This document shows, one piece after another, positions 18,765 to 30,166 of a stretch of 64,000 bases of DNA. This DNA comes from Achatina immaculata (lineage: Eukaryota; Mollusca; Gastropoda; Stylommatophora; Achatinidae), in the NCBI GenBank assembly GCA_009760885.1, contig CM019717.1, positions 52,227,366-52,291,365 on the forward strand, read 5' to 3'. Position numbers and translations under genes: made by a program. How positions within the stretch are numbered: the first letter of the stretch is position 1; each line of letters begins with the position of its first letter. Below the pieces are notes generated by a model, which was given only the letters and a program-made list of their open reading frames with translations, did not search any database and was not told where the DNA came from.

Positions 18765-19157
18765 TTGATTGGTCGTTATTTCAAAAGGGTTAAGAACTGG
18801 GCACGCAGGCCCGTCTAACATTCTGGTCTTTATTACAGAACTTTCACTCTATTCCAGATATTCTACAAATATGGTGCTGATATAACAAATATAAAAACAT
18901 TGAAGCTGAGAGACATAAAATAAAATATAACATTTAGGTTTCGCTTTTAAACGTGCACTAAGTACAGAAGGTAACTACATACACATATAAATGACTATCT
19001 ACCAAAGAAAAATTTCGGTACTATTCAGAATAAACAATTAAGTGAATTCGGTGTCTGTAAGAGCAGTCTAAAATAACTTTTAAGTTCTATGATTCATGGA
19101 GGCATTTAGTTGACATCAAATAGATACTGGAAAAGTTTGTAGTTGTAGGAAGGAATA

Positions 19158-19159
<2 letters not shown>
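18763..19159 (-). mobile_element. LINE-B 3' UTR fragment
   Basis: The minus-strand 3' end of LINE-B only, matching 1660-2060 and 51271-51530. It probably corresponds to the unit 2 LINE-B at 51271, both lying directly after an AG array. An AT run truncates it. Confidence 0.8.

Positions 19160-19209
<50 letters not shown>
19160..19209. repeat. AT microsatellite
   Basis: Uninterrupted AT dinucleotides. Confidence 0.95.
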
Positions 19210-19210
<1 letters not shown>

Positions 19211-19593
19211 TCATCTGTCGATTTGATATATGAGTGAACTATCTAAAGATTAAATTAGAAAAGTTCTTTGCATTGTGGAGAAAAGTAATGAAAGTCTTTT
19301 ATATTCTGCTGTATAAGGCACAAATCACAGAATTTTAAATATAGAAATTTAAATTTTAACTATAATTTTTCCCGGTTGTGTCAAATAGTTAGTAATTCAA
19401 ACGCAAATTTATTATATGTAAAACTAAAAGTTAATGAATTAAGAAATATTAATGAAGCACTATACTACATATTAGGATTTTATTGAATAGAAATTTTGGT
19501 GAATTATTTAAAATGTTTTCAGTTTTTATGTGACTGTGATGCCTCAGTGACTGGTAATACAAACTTTCAGTTTGGTTAATTCGAATTAATGGT
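19210..19593. other. Unrecognised AT-rich spacer
   Basis: No frame, repeat or transposon motif recognised. Confidence 0.4.
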
Positions 19594-19708
19594 TCCCGTT
19601 TCTCTCTCTCTCCTTCTCTATCTCTCTCTATCTCTCTATCTCCCTCTCTCTATATATCTCTCTCTCTTTCTCTCTCTATCTCTCTCTCTATCCTCTCTCT
19701 CCTTCTCC
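19594..19708. repeat. CT-rich low-complexity tract
   Basis: TCTC with TATC interruptions directly before the CNOT7-like pseudogene. Confidence 0.9.
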
Positions 19709-19710
19709 GA

Positions 19711-20335
19711 TAGAGAGGGCAATAGAGGCAAGCCCATCTCAACATGGCAGTTCAGCTTCAAATTTTGTTTAGGGGATGATATGTAAGCTCAAAAGTCTAT
19801 TGAGCCGCTACGAAAGTCTGGCATCCAGTTTGAACGTCATGAGAAAGATGGCATGGGCCCATTTGACTTTGCAACAGAGCTGATTGAGCTGGTGTTATTC
19901 TACAACCAAATGTTTACCTCTTCTTTCACAGTGGCTATGACTTTGGTTACTTCCTAAATATGCTGCAAAACAGTGACCTGGAGGACGATGACGAGGAGTT
20001 TTTTGCAAAGCCTCGTCCGCACTGTCCTGATACCTATGATATCAAGGATCTGATGAAATCATGCAAGGATCTCAAAGGTGACCTGCAGGAAGTATCTGAT
20101 TACCTGCAGATTAAGTGTGAGGGTCCAACATCAAGCAGGCAGTGATGGCCTACTCACAGGAATGGCTTTCTTCAAAATGAGATATCTGTATTTTGAAAAC
20201 AACGTCGAAAGAGAAAAGTAATCAGGACATCTGTATGCTTCCAGTGCAGTCAATGTGACCAATGGTGCAGGTTACCGGGATTACGACCTGTCAGCTGACA
20301 ATGGTACACAGGTCACCACGTGGCTGAGCAGGAAT
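19711..20335 (+). pseudogene. CCR4-NOT deadenylase subunit (CNOT7/8, CAF1/POP2) pseudogene, 3' part
   Basis: The translated pieces follow the order of the CAF1 exonuclease without introns: STWQFSFKF, then after an in-frame stop SIEPLRKSGIQFERHEKDG, then (frame change) SFHSGYDFGYFLNMLQNSD, YDIKDLMKSCKDLKGDLQEV (the open frame at 19960-20145), then (frame change) HQAGSDGLLTGMAFFKMR, and after another stop SGHLYASSAVNVTNG. The later DEDDh residues are recognisable (Asp in YDIKDL, His and Asp in HQAGSD), but the N-terminal Asp-Glu part is absent. CAF1 shortens mRNA poly(A) tails. The lack of introns suggests a retrocopy made by LINE machinery. No poly(A) remnant is clear. Confidence 0.85.
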
Positions 20336-20770
20336 ATGTCTGTTACCATTCCAGTTTCAGTCTCTGCAATGAATGCGTGAAAATGAATTTAGCTACAAAC
20401 ATGACGGGGGAAAGGAAAGGGCATCTTTTAACACAAGTTATGAATTTAAATGTAGGAAAATGTTGGATAAAGGTTATGAAATGGCTTCGACCAGATTACA
20501 GCTAGGAGATAAATTCTAAAACTTTTAATTTAACAACTTTGTTTTCATATTTTTATATGTACCAGGTTATAGCCCAAAAGTGATGTAGTTGATTCAGCAT
20601 AGAAATCTATCATTTTGTTTTAAATTCAGTTTTATTTCATTTTATTGCATTCAGTAACTTCTTACCAACTGTGAAATTCAGCATAGATGTAGGGTACAGA
20701 TATCGTGGAGCTTCCCTGAACTTGTCCTATGCCTCGTATACCATGTATCTTGAGTTTCAGTTAGCACTCT
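20336..20770. other. Unrecognised spacer, possibly retrocopy 3' UTR
   Basis: No feature recognised. The first part could be the untranslated end of the CNOT7-like retrocopy. The small frame at 20320-20505 has no recognised motif. Confidence 0.3.
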
Positions 20771-21660
20771 AATGGGACATTCACAGAATTTCATATGTAA
20801 TAAAATGTGTTGTATCTGTGGAAAAAAAATAATTGCACAAAAAATTTACCAATTTACTAAAATTAAACATTTTCTTGACACAGATACCACAAATATATAT
20901 TACACATCACAGATACATAGATACTTGGACTACCGTTCCATAGTCTGGAATGGTTATTTAATGAAAATATGAAAAGACTTTACTCACTTCAGAAACAAGC
21001 AGTAAATCTTATTGATGACAAACATGCAGCACACATTAGAAACAAGAACAAACATCTTGATATTCCACCCCTCAAGAAGAGATTTCTTTTCAGCAAAGCC
21101 AAGTTATTTCATACATTTCTATCGCACAATGCTCCACCCTATCTGTGGTCGTTGTTCAAATCCAAACCAAAACACAGTCAACACTTAAACAACTGTGTTC
21201 TCCTAAAACCAAGGCTTGACATGTTTAAAAAAGCTTATTTTACTCAGCTGCCCACCTTTGGAATGCCCTACCAACTCATGTAAAACATATAAATAATATT
21301 CGTTCTTTGAAGTTATACTTTATCAACATCTGTTTGATATGGACTATATGCCTCCTTAAATATAGTCTAAAGTAGTGTAAAGTGTGGCTTAATTGTTGTA
21401 ATTTTTTTTACTGCTTTTCTTTAAATTTGTTAGTTTTTAATGAATGTAAGAAGTCAAGTTTATTATATGTTGTTACATAAATCATAGTGTATGAACAAGA
21501 CCTGCGTTTATTATTTATTTATGTAATCATTTGATTGCTTTCTTATTAAAAAAGCTGAATGATTGACCAAGTGAAAACTGTATGATGAAGGACAGAATGT
21601 TAGACGTGCCTGCGTGCCCAGTTCTTAACGCTTTCAAATAAAGTATGTTCGTTCCCTCCT
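20771..21660 (+). mobile_element. LINE-B related copy, C-terminal and 3' UTR
   Basis: Plus-strand relic of a LINE-B subfamily close to that at 23.0-25.8 kb. It encodes IAQKIYQFTKIKHFLDTDT, RLYSLQKQAVNLIDDK and NAPPYLWSLFKSKPKHSQHL, in frames 20772-20972 and 20969-21283, then a 3' UTR with the tail motif TGCGTGCCCAGTTCTTAA. 5' truncated, frameshifted. Confidence 0.85.
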
Positions 21661-21673
21661 TCCCTTCTTCCCT

Positions 21674-21687
21674 CCCCCCCCCCCCCC
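21674..21687. repeat. C homopolymer
   Basis: Run of 14 C next to the LINE tail. Its length may be unreliable in any assembly. Confidence 0.9.
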
Positions 21688-21742
21688 ACATGAATTTACA
21701 GAATGCGCAGATCTTTTTTTTTAAGGGTTTTATAATACTGAG

Positions 21743-22050
21743 GAAACCTAAACTCTGCGACAGTGAAACATAAAATATAGGACACAGAAACTTAAACTTT
21801 GTGACACAAAAATCTAAACTCTGTGACATGGAAACCTAAACTTTGCAACAAAGAAACATAAAGTATATGACACAGAAACTAAAACTCTGTGAAGCGGAAA
21901 TATAAACAATTTGACATGGAAATCTAAACTCTGTGACACTGAAACCTAAACTATGGGATACAGAAACTTAAACTCTGTGACAAGGAAACTTAAACCCAGT
22001 GAAACAAAAATCTAAACTCTATGACATAGAAATCTAAACTCTTTAACTCT
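21743..22050. repeat. 22-bp minisatellite, 14 copies
   Basis: Fourteen consecutive units of exactly 22 bp, consensus close to GAAACCTAAACTCTGTGACA plus two variable bases. Units differ by several substitutions but no indels. 22 is not a multiple of three, so there is no periodic protein. No other occurrence was seen in the window. Confidence 0.9.
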
Positions 22051-22490
22051 TTAATTTTCTAATTGAAATTAGCAGAGAATAATTCTACTTCAAAATTTCA
22101 AATACGAAAGGTGATATAACTTCATGTTTTATAACAAGAACGTAGATTTTACAAAACAATGATCTGATAATGTACGTCATTCCTCATATGTTATTTGCAA
22201 ATGGAGTCAGAAGTTAACAGTCCTTGTCTATGCCGTTCCTTGCATATGAAGCCATAATAACTACCGTTGTGCTATGGCTAAGGCAGAATGAAAGGAAGAC
22301 CTAAATTATACAGAGCCATAAATGCTGATGGAACAGGATCATGTGATCTGACAACGCAAAGGTGCTCAATCGTCCATTGCCAGTCGTAGAAAAAAATTCT
22401 TGTTAAGTGTAAAGAATGTGTCAAACATTTCGTGTTCTATCAAATCGTGTATTTATATTCACATACATTTGGAAGTGGAGAACTTGGTTT
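22051..22490. other. Unrecognised spacer
   Basis: Non-coding, no similarity noticed to the rest of the window. Confidence 0.4.
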
Positions 22491-22994
22491 TGTAGTCACA
22501 TCAAGACAGGACATTCAGCTTTTTCTAATAAACGACATCCAGAATGGTACAGAGGGACACAACTCTAGGAGTTTATAAACAGCGCCAAAAACATTTAACC
22601 GACAGCAACTGAAAAAAAATTGGTCGATAAATTTTTTTATTTGGCGAATAGATTTTAATAGTTAAGTATGCGATAATCCAGCTTGCGTTATGAATAAAGT
22701 TTTTGCGTAGAAGAAAAGAACGTCCCTTTAAAAATTCTTTCAAATTAATGAAACAAAAACAGTGATCTTATTCTGACAGTGAAACTCGATGCTGGGAATA
22801 CATGGGCGAATTTAAGTCCTCACTATGTAAGGATGGACTGAACAGAATCTAAGTCCTCCTTATGTAAGGAAGGACTGAATAGAATCTAAGTTCTCCCTAT
22901 GTAAGAAGGGACTGAATAGAATTTGTTCACTTTGCTGCAATATTTAGTGACGTTACGGATAATTTAAAAATAGTGTTAGCCATTGACCATAGGA
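22491..22994 (+). repeat. Dispersed 0.5-kb repeat, copy 1 (left part)
   Basis: Closely similar to 62352-62816 (both start TGTAGTCAC, share ATTTGGCGAATA and AACGTCCCTTTAAAAATTC). The last 30-odd bases of the repeat lie at about 25777-25813, beyond a LINE-B insertion. The beginning TGTAG and end TTCACA would fit a solo LTR, but no target duplication is clear and no internal element is known. It could also be a non-autonomous DNA element. Confidence 0.7.
22809..22919. repeat. 37-bp tandem repeat, three copies
   Basis: Three 37-bp units, each with AAGTCCTC or similar, TATGTAAGG and GGACTGAA. The related copy near 62669-62745 has two units. Confidence 0.9.
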
Positions 22995-23869
22995 GAACAA
23001 ACGAACGAATATACTTTATTTTAAAAGTGTTAAGAATTGGGCCTGTTTAACATTCTGCCCTTCATCATACAGCTTTCATTCAGTCACAGTCATTCAGTAT
23101 TTGTTAATGTGCATAATAATCATAAAGACACAATTAAATGATCACATAAATAAATAATAAATTTATCTCATGTCTATACATCCCATACTCTGATTTATGC
23201 ATGAAATAAACTTGCATTCTAACATTCATTCAAAACTAACATATTTATAGAAAAGCAGTATAAAAAAATTACAACATATACTTTAAACTACTTTAGACTA
23301 TCCTTAGGGAGGCATATAGTCCACATCACACAGATGTTGACAAAGTTTAAAGTTATAAGAACGAATATTACTTATACGTTGTACATGAATTTGTAGGGCA
23401 TTCTAAAGGTGGGCAGCTGAGTAAAACAAGCTTTTTTTAAAACATGTCAAGCCTTGGATGTTGGAGAATACAATTGCTTAAGCGTTGACTGTGTTTTGGT
23501 TTGGATTTGAACAACGGCCACAGATAGGGAGGAGCAGTGTGCGATAGAATTTTATGAACTAACTTGGCCTTGTTGAAAAGAAATCTCTTCTTGAGCGGTA
23601 GAATATCAAGATACTTGTCCTTATTTTGTAACACGTGTTACATCTTTGTCATTTATAAGCTTTTCTGCTAGTTTTTGAAGTGAGTAAAGTCGTTTTATGT
23701 TTGACATGGAACAACCATCCCAGACCGTGAAACAGTAGTTCAAATGTGTTTGTATCTGTGATATGTAATATATTGTTCTGGTGTCTATGTCAAGAAAATG
23801 TTTAATTTTATTAAATTGGTACACTTTTTGTACAGTGAGTTTGGTTAAATTGTCTACATGATGATTCCA

Positions 23870-24490
23870 TGATGAGGAAAAACTGGAAGAAGTGGAGAGT
23901 TTTGAATATCTTGGATCACTACTAACTAATAATGGAGATACAATGAGGGAAATTAAAAGGAGGACATCTATTGCTCTTCAGAAAGTAAAACAAATAAAGA
24001 ATCTGTGGAGAGGAGCAGACAGAACCACAAAAATAAGATTTTTAAGGGCATGCATCTTTCCCATCGCAACATATGCCTGTGAGACCTGGACACTTAACAA
24101 AACAGCTGAGAAGCACATAAATGCCTTTGAATGTAAATGCTATAGAAGAGTTCTCCAAATATCGTGGACACAAAAAAGAACAAATATATCTATACTGCAA
24201 GAGCTTAATATTGAAGAAGGCTGGCTAGTAAAGAGGATTAAAGAGAGAAAACTTAAATATTTTGGCCACATTAAACGTCATGATAATTTAGAGAAGACCG
24301 TATTGGAAGGATACATAATGGGAAAAAGAAAGAGAGGAAGACCGAAACGAAGATGGCTGCAAGACATCGTTGATGATCTGGAAATGGATGCAGCAGCAGC
24401 AGGCCATCTTGCTCACAACCGCGAGGACTACAGGAGTGCTGTCTGGGAGGCAAAGTTCCGCAAGGGACATGCAAAGGAATGAATGAATGA
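23870..24490 (+). mobile_element. LINE-C insertion with 12-bp target duplication
   Basis: 5'-truncated LINE-C. ATGATGATTCCA at 23858-23869 recurs at 24491-24502, and LINE-B sequence continues on both sides. The tail is GAATGAATG. It is the best preserved LINE-C 3' end in the window. Confidence 0.95.
23892..24482 (+). CDS. LINE-C C-terminal region, open frame of 196 codons
   Basis: Covers the RT thumb and C-terminal region of LINE-C: SFEYLGSLLTNNGDTMREIK, FPIATYACETWTLNKTAEKH, QISWTQKRTNISILQELN, then the Cys/His-poor basic segment GKRKRGRPKRRWLQDIVDDL and EAKFRKGHAKE at the end. Uninterrupted, so a relatively young insertion, but it lacks the RT core and endonuclease. The nominal Met is internal. 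Confidence 0.8.
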   Translation: MESFEYLGSLLTNNGDTMREIKRRTSIALQKVKQIKNLWRGADRTTKIRFLRACIFPIATYACETWTLNKTAEKHINAFECKCYRRVLQISWTQKRTNISILQELNIEEGWLVKRIKERKLKYFGHIKRHDNLEKTVLEGYIMGKRKRGRPKRRWLQDIVDDLEMDAAAAGHLAHNREDYRSAVWEAKFRKGHAKE

Positions 24491-24494
24491 ATGA

Positions 24495-24958
24495 TGATTC
24501 CAGCTGAGGTGGTTATCAATCATGAGACCTAGAGTTTTATGTTCACTAACATTCTCTATCTGTGAAGTTCCAGCATGGAGTTGTAGTGTTGTTGTTGGTG
24601 AATTTGTTAATTTCTGTCTTGTTGTAATGAGTATGGATTTTGTTTTGCTGGTGTTTATGAGCATTCTGTTGTTGTTGTTGTTCCAGTTAATTAGACTGTT
24701 TATTTCAATTTGAAGAGTTGACTCAAGGTTAATACAGTCATTGAAACTAGTGTAAACTGTACAGTCATCAGCAAAGAGGTCACAAGATGATTTTTTGAGA
24801 TGAAGTGGAAGGTCATTGATGTAGATGGTAAACTGGAGAGGACCAAGAATAGATCCCTGTGGAACGCCATTATCAACCACAGATGAACTTGACTTAGAGT
24901 TTTTTAGGCAAATTACCTGCTGTCTGTTGGAAAGAAAAGATGTAATAAATTTTGACAA
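24495..24958 (-). CDS. LINE-B RT fragment with motifs B and C (relic)
   Basis: Minus-strand frame with FITSFLSNRQQVICLKNSKS, motif B VPQGSILGPLQFTIYINDLP, motif C LFADDCTVYTS, and KTKSILITTRQKL. The frame then runs into the nested LINE-C read backwards, so the last 20 or so codons are meaningless. Motif A is on the other side of a frameshift (25028-25339). Confidence 0.75.
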
Positions 24959-25776
24959 GTAAAGATGCAGTCTATAAGTCTCAAGCTTTCTAACTAGGAT
25001 TTCATGATTAATAATGTCAAATGCTTTTTAAAAATCAACAAAGACAGCACCACATAATTTATCATCGTTTATATTAGATAACCAACATTCTGTCATTTCT
25101 GTGAGAGCTGTGTGGCAGGAATGTTTCGGCCTAAAACATGACTGACAATAAAAAATCAAATCATTTTCTTGCATATCTTGTAAGGTTGTTTTTTTTTGTA
25201 TGTGTTTTTCTAGTGGTTTTGACACAGTCGATAGAATGGGAATTGATCTATAGCTTGAGGGATGTGTCTCCAAATCAGATTTGAAAAGGGGATATATTTT
25301 TTGTAATTTTAAAACACTGAGGAAAATGACAATGTTCAATGCACTAATTGTAAATGTATGTTATTGTATTTATAATTACTGGGGCTCAGTAGCGTAATAT
25401 CTTGTTGCTAAGTTCATCATGTCCTGTCATGTTGTTGTTCTTTAAAGATGAAAGATAATTATAAACTTCACTGACATGAAATGAATACTGGGTTGCTTTA
25501 GATTTGCACTTTTGTTACCTATAAATGTATTTAATTCGCTTAAATCAAAAGTAGGGGTTGGTAGTGAAGATTTTGAGATATTGTCTTCTTCTTTGAAGTG
25601 ATTGTTGAACTCATCACAAATGGGGGCATGATTATGACTCTGCAAGTCAGATTATTTTCTCTTGTTCGCATGTTAATTGCTTTCCAGACAGATTTACTGT
25701 CTGATTTTTTCTGAACTAGGTTCTCAAAATAATTTCTCTTTTCTTGCCTAATTAAATGTATGTGGTCGGAATGCTG

Positions 25777-25813
25777 CGGTCAGAAGTCATTGGTTGACAA
25801 TTCACAAGCGAAT
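25777..25813 (+). repeat. Dispersed 0.5-kb repeat, copy 1 (right end)
   Basis: GGTCAGAAGTCATTGGTTGA and ACAATTCACA correspond to 62822-62851 (GGACAGAAGCCATAGGTCGA). With 22491-22994 it makes one repeat copy split by the LINE. Confidence 0.7.
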
Positions 25814-27409
25814 TAACGACTTCCTGCATTAAGTTTGTCATAAATGTCTTGTCAACTTAGTTCAGTTTATTATTACCTAGTGTTATAGAAATTGTACAAC
25901 AACATTTAACAAAAGGAAGTCTCCAGATCGTGAAGGTTTCATGTGGCGACATTCACCCTGGCGACCATGAGTGAGTGTTCTAAACACTTCAGTTACTATT
26001 ATATTTCGTTGTGGTGTAGACGTGTTTCACTTATAACCAGAACAAATGACTCTTATAAAAGAATTAATATCTGAGATAATTCTTTTACTGTGGCCAAGAC
26101 ATAATTAACAGTGTGCAATTCAAGAGGAGCTTCTTGTCAAGTATGTGATGGATCCAGGCGCGTTGTTTTCAGAATGAAGTATTCCTATGTAATATGAATG
26201 TAGACAATAGTCTAACCACCATAGTGGATATTCTTTATGTACTGAACGATGTTGTAGCTGTCAGTGTATGGAAGGTCATGTTTTGTTGATTGCTATATGT
26301 CAATTTAAAGCCAAGATGTGATTAAATTATATTTGACTTTGACCAATACTGGCAGATCATTAACTGTCAATGTGGTTTTTATGAGAGTTAATCGATCCTT
26401 CATTGATTCTGTAAGAGTATAAGAACACGGAATTTAGGAGAGGGGAAAGAGAAAATTTATCATACTCCCTGTATATCATACATATTCTAAATATATATTT
26501 AAAAAATAGACAGTAACATTGAAATTCTACGGGCATAAGTGTTCGAGTAATGTTTTTAGCTTAATGAGGAGGTTATAAAACAAAAACTCATTGATCTATT
26601 AGAATCATGAAAACAGAGGGGCCCACACCCATTGAAAGAGTCAAATTTCTTGGCTAAAGGGGGGAAGGGGAAGGTGGGGTGTTTAAACTGATACTTTAAC
26701 TTTTGTGTTTCTTTCTTCCAAGAAATTAACCATATTTGTCCTAGAAAATCAGGGCGGTAGAGAAAAATACATCGTCCGTTTTCGGGAATCAGGTAATTAA
26801 ATATGCACAGTTTATAAATAAGTGAAGATGATACACATATACTGGAGTCTTCTTAAGACTCATCAAATAACGAGAAATATTTATTTAGATTTCTGACAAT
26901 GAAAATAAATAAACGATTACAGGTACCGACTTTCTTCATTTGTACCCATACACACACACAGAACATAGCTAAACAAGACCACGTTGGTGTCCACAGTAGC
27001 AACCTAGCCTGACTAACGAAGATGGGATCGCCATAGTCCCCTTTGGTGATGGAGTCTGCTGAAGAAGTATTTCACACTCCTCGCTTTTTTAGGTGCACTC
27101 ATAGACTGAAAAGGCTGCCATAACCCACACCCGAACCGACACGATGAAATGTCTCAACATCTCCACAGTATCGACTGCAAAGAATACAAGCTAACAGCTG
27201 CAGGAACCCTGAAGAAGAAGATTAGTAAAGACTTTCACGATAGCCTAAAATAAATCTTGGTTCGACAGGTCAGCGTGTAATAGTTTTGCTATTTATAATT
27301 TTAAGGCACCCCTGAAATAGTATTGGCGCCAACTAAAATGGTTTTCTACTGGTTTGATCATTGTCTACTTGTGGAGTACAGTTTGAACTTATACATTTCT
27401 TCTTGTTGT
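25814..27409. other. Unrecognised spacer
   Basis: About 1.6 kb with no long frame, no recognised domain and no clear repeat. A short CA run lies near 26950. Confidence 0.4.
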
Positions 27410-27770
27410 TGGTGTTCTAACAATCACATAATTTTCTATATTATACACTGAGAAAATACAACAAGACACCCAGGCTTCCAACTCCACAAAATAATACAAA
27501 TACACAGCTTAACATAACTTGGCAGTCTTCCAGGCAAAACAACTGGTCAACAATGAGAATTCCAACAAAGCCAGTTGATGTAGTATTTCATCAGACCACG
27601 CACCTTTATTAATGGACAAAATGAGGGTGAAATCATGAATGATGGAAACATAGCCATCAGGCTGAACAAGAATTACATTAACAGTGCCCGGCGTGAGCGA
27701 ACTCTATGCCATATGGGCGAAAGCCTTACAATGTACTATACACAAAAAATCAATACTTACAACATTACCA
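27410..27770 (-). repeat. Diverged LTR remnant related to the Ty3 LTRs
   Basis: On the minus strand this follows the end part of the unit 1 and unit 2 LTRs: GAATTCCAACAAAGCC, TTTATTAATGG, GAGGGTGAAAT, CGAACTC near CCATATGG, and ATACTTACAA occur in the same order as in the reverse complement of 13130-13480. It is more diverged than those two are from each other. The other end was not found. The frame at 27635-27838 is not a gene. Confidence 0.55.
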
Positions 27771-28584
27771 ACAAAACCTCAACCACACAGGGAAAAACTA
27801 ATTCTTCCATCTCACTACCAACAAATTGCCAGTGGTAGAAACTCTTCCTAAACGAGATTCCAATCTGCAATAAAACTACTAAAATTCTTCCTACATCACA
27901 AAACCAAATAAGCCCCTACTACAACAAACAAGTAAGGCTCTCTCTACCACATTCTAGAGTCAATCACACAACCTTTCTCTAACACATTCTGACCAAAGAC
28001 TAACTTTCTCAGCCCATGCATACCTCCCGCTCAACTCCCGAGAATTTTCTTGAACCACGTGCTTGGCATACGGTGATGAGTTGTGGTCTACCAGACCACA
28101 ACCACAGGGTTATACACAATACACTCTGTACAGAATGATATTCTGTTACAAGCGGAGATTTTATTCGGTAGACACTGTAGAAAGTTTATTGCTTTTATAT
28201 ATTGATTCTAATCAAAACATAGCATATGTAACTGAACTATTCGAGAATTCACGATGATCTGTCTGAAATACGTTTTTTAACTAATACTTTTTCAAATTCT
28301 CACATTTTCATTAACAAAGTTGCATTTGGCGCTCAGTTTCTCACTTCAGACTCTACACTGCTAACTCCACTGATCCGGTGTTCTAGGTACAGCTTCACTA
28401 CTCGTGACCTAGCATTGCTAGTCTAAGAGACAGACTGATCAGTCAAATTACATATGAAGACTTTTGTTTAATACTTTGACTACCGGAGTCTGTCCGCCAC
28501 TGGCTACCATCAGCTTTCTCTCCCCGGGACAATATTACAAAACGCACACGACACATCGACAAAGTTCAGATACTCTCTTAACAA

Positions 28585-28700
28585 CTTTGCTAGTTCATAT
28601 ATTCTCCCTACTTCTTTACCAGTTCAGACATTCTCACCACAACTTTACCAGTTCAGACATTCTCACCACAAGTTTACAATTTCAGATATTCTCCAAAGGC
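28585..28700. repeat. 29-bp tandem repeat, about four copies
   Basis: Units of the form ACTTTACCAGTTCAGACATT followed by CTCACCACA. A related pair of units occurs at about 33298-33360, so this sequence is dispersed. Confidence 0.8.
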
Positions 28701-29639
28701 GCATCCCCTCTGAGACTAGTGCAGACATGCCACCAGAGTACCACTGAACTAGTATTCGCTTTTTACTGACGTGTCCTAGGCATCAAAATATGGAATTGTG
28801 TGGATTTTAATTGTATCTTGATAGACTTAGATGTTGTTGTCTGTAAGAGTTGGTAACACCGCTCTACCAAAAAGGCGAACTTGTCACTATGGTAGACCCA
28901 GAGTGACACAACAACAATGCCAGGTTTGCAACTGCTACAACAAAAACGACAGTGACACGTATGAAAACTTTGACTGGACTTCCCACTCACTCGACAGGAC
29001 TAACAGCAAGGAAACTCCATGAAAGTAATAATAGTCCAACTATAAAGATGCACATCAAACATTTATTGAATGAAGAGATGAACGATGAACAATGGAGATG
29101 AGAAAAGAAGACGAACTGCCAACATGGCAGGTTGAATCAACAAACATTACAAGAGCTTCCCAGGCGCGTAGTCAGCGCCATGGGGAAGAAACTAGTGATA
29201 ACTATAAGCAGTTATAAAGAACTACTTACAAATTTGTGAACTTCCAAACAAATCTCCAGAACGCACAATTCTGACCTGATAAGGATATCACTACTAACAG
29301 CCTACATTTCTCTAACAAAGAAAAAAACTTTTCATAAAGGACATTATGCTGAAACTGAAATCGACTACTTGTAAACTTCTCAACTGGAAAACATGGCTAC
29401 TGAGCAAAACTACAATAAACATTTCCACCTAATAAAACTTACTCCAGCTTAAATATCCCATACTAAATCTCCATATGATTCCCGAATATTCTATCATGAA
29501 GAAAAGATCACTCCACGTGAGTAATCATGTTTTTCTAAACTTTAGTTTCTTAAACAAACAATTTCATAAAAAAACTAAATCTCCATTACTAAATTTAGTA
29601 AAAGTTGGTACCTATAAATTTTTTCCTAAGCTCAGATCC
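28701..29639. other. Unrecognised spacer
   Basis: Several short frames (for example 28831-29022) without recognised motif. No repeat noticed. Confidence 0.4.
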
Positions 29640-30166
29640 TATATTTTATATCCTTCCCGTGCCGTTAAACGTCACATAGGGCTCGCGAGGTAGTTCGCCA
29701 ATTTTTCCTGTTTTCGGCGGCGAGCTTTTCAACCTCATCAAGTGATTTTATGCCTGTTAATTTGGCCTCTCTTAACAATGTCCTCTTTAGAGTTTCAAGT
29801 GGTCTGCCTCTTTTTATTCGGCCTGTTGTGTTCCACTTGATAGCTTGTTTTGGAATTCTTGACCGTTTTTTCTCATCACGTGACCAACATATGTCCATCT
29901 CCTTTTCTTGATCACCCATGAGACTGGTTGTTGTTCAGTCATCTGTCTTATCTCTGCATTGTTCTTGAATTCGTTCCATTTGATGCCGAGTATTTTCCTT
30001 AGGCATTTGTTTTCAGAAGAGTCTAATTTGTTGTCTGTTTCTTTAGTTGTTTTCCAGCTTTCGTAAGCATGAATGAGAGTGGATATTACATTTGAATTGA
30101 ATAGTCTTAACTTGGTTTTTGTACTTATAACTTTTGAATGCCATATGCTCTCAAGATTCTTGAAGA

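Larger units (their letters stand above)
22995..25776 (-). mobile_element. LINE-B related copy, interrupted by LINE-C
   Basis: Minus-strand LINE from an AAACGAACGAATA tail to the RT/linker region near 25776. Motifs: LQKLAEKLINDK and HLNYCFTVWDGCSMS (23621-23824), motif B VPQGSILGPLQF, motif C LFADDCTVY (24428-24958), motif A remnant GAVFVDF (25028-25339), and CDEFNNHFKEED (25442-25645). Multiple frameshifts. The same-family plus-strand copy lies at 20771. The empty insertion site is preserved in the related repeat at 62816. Confidence 0.85.
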
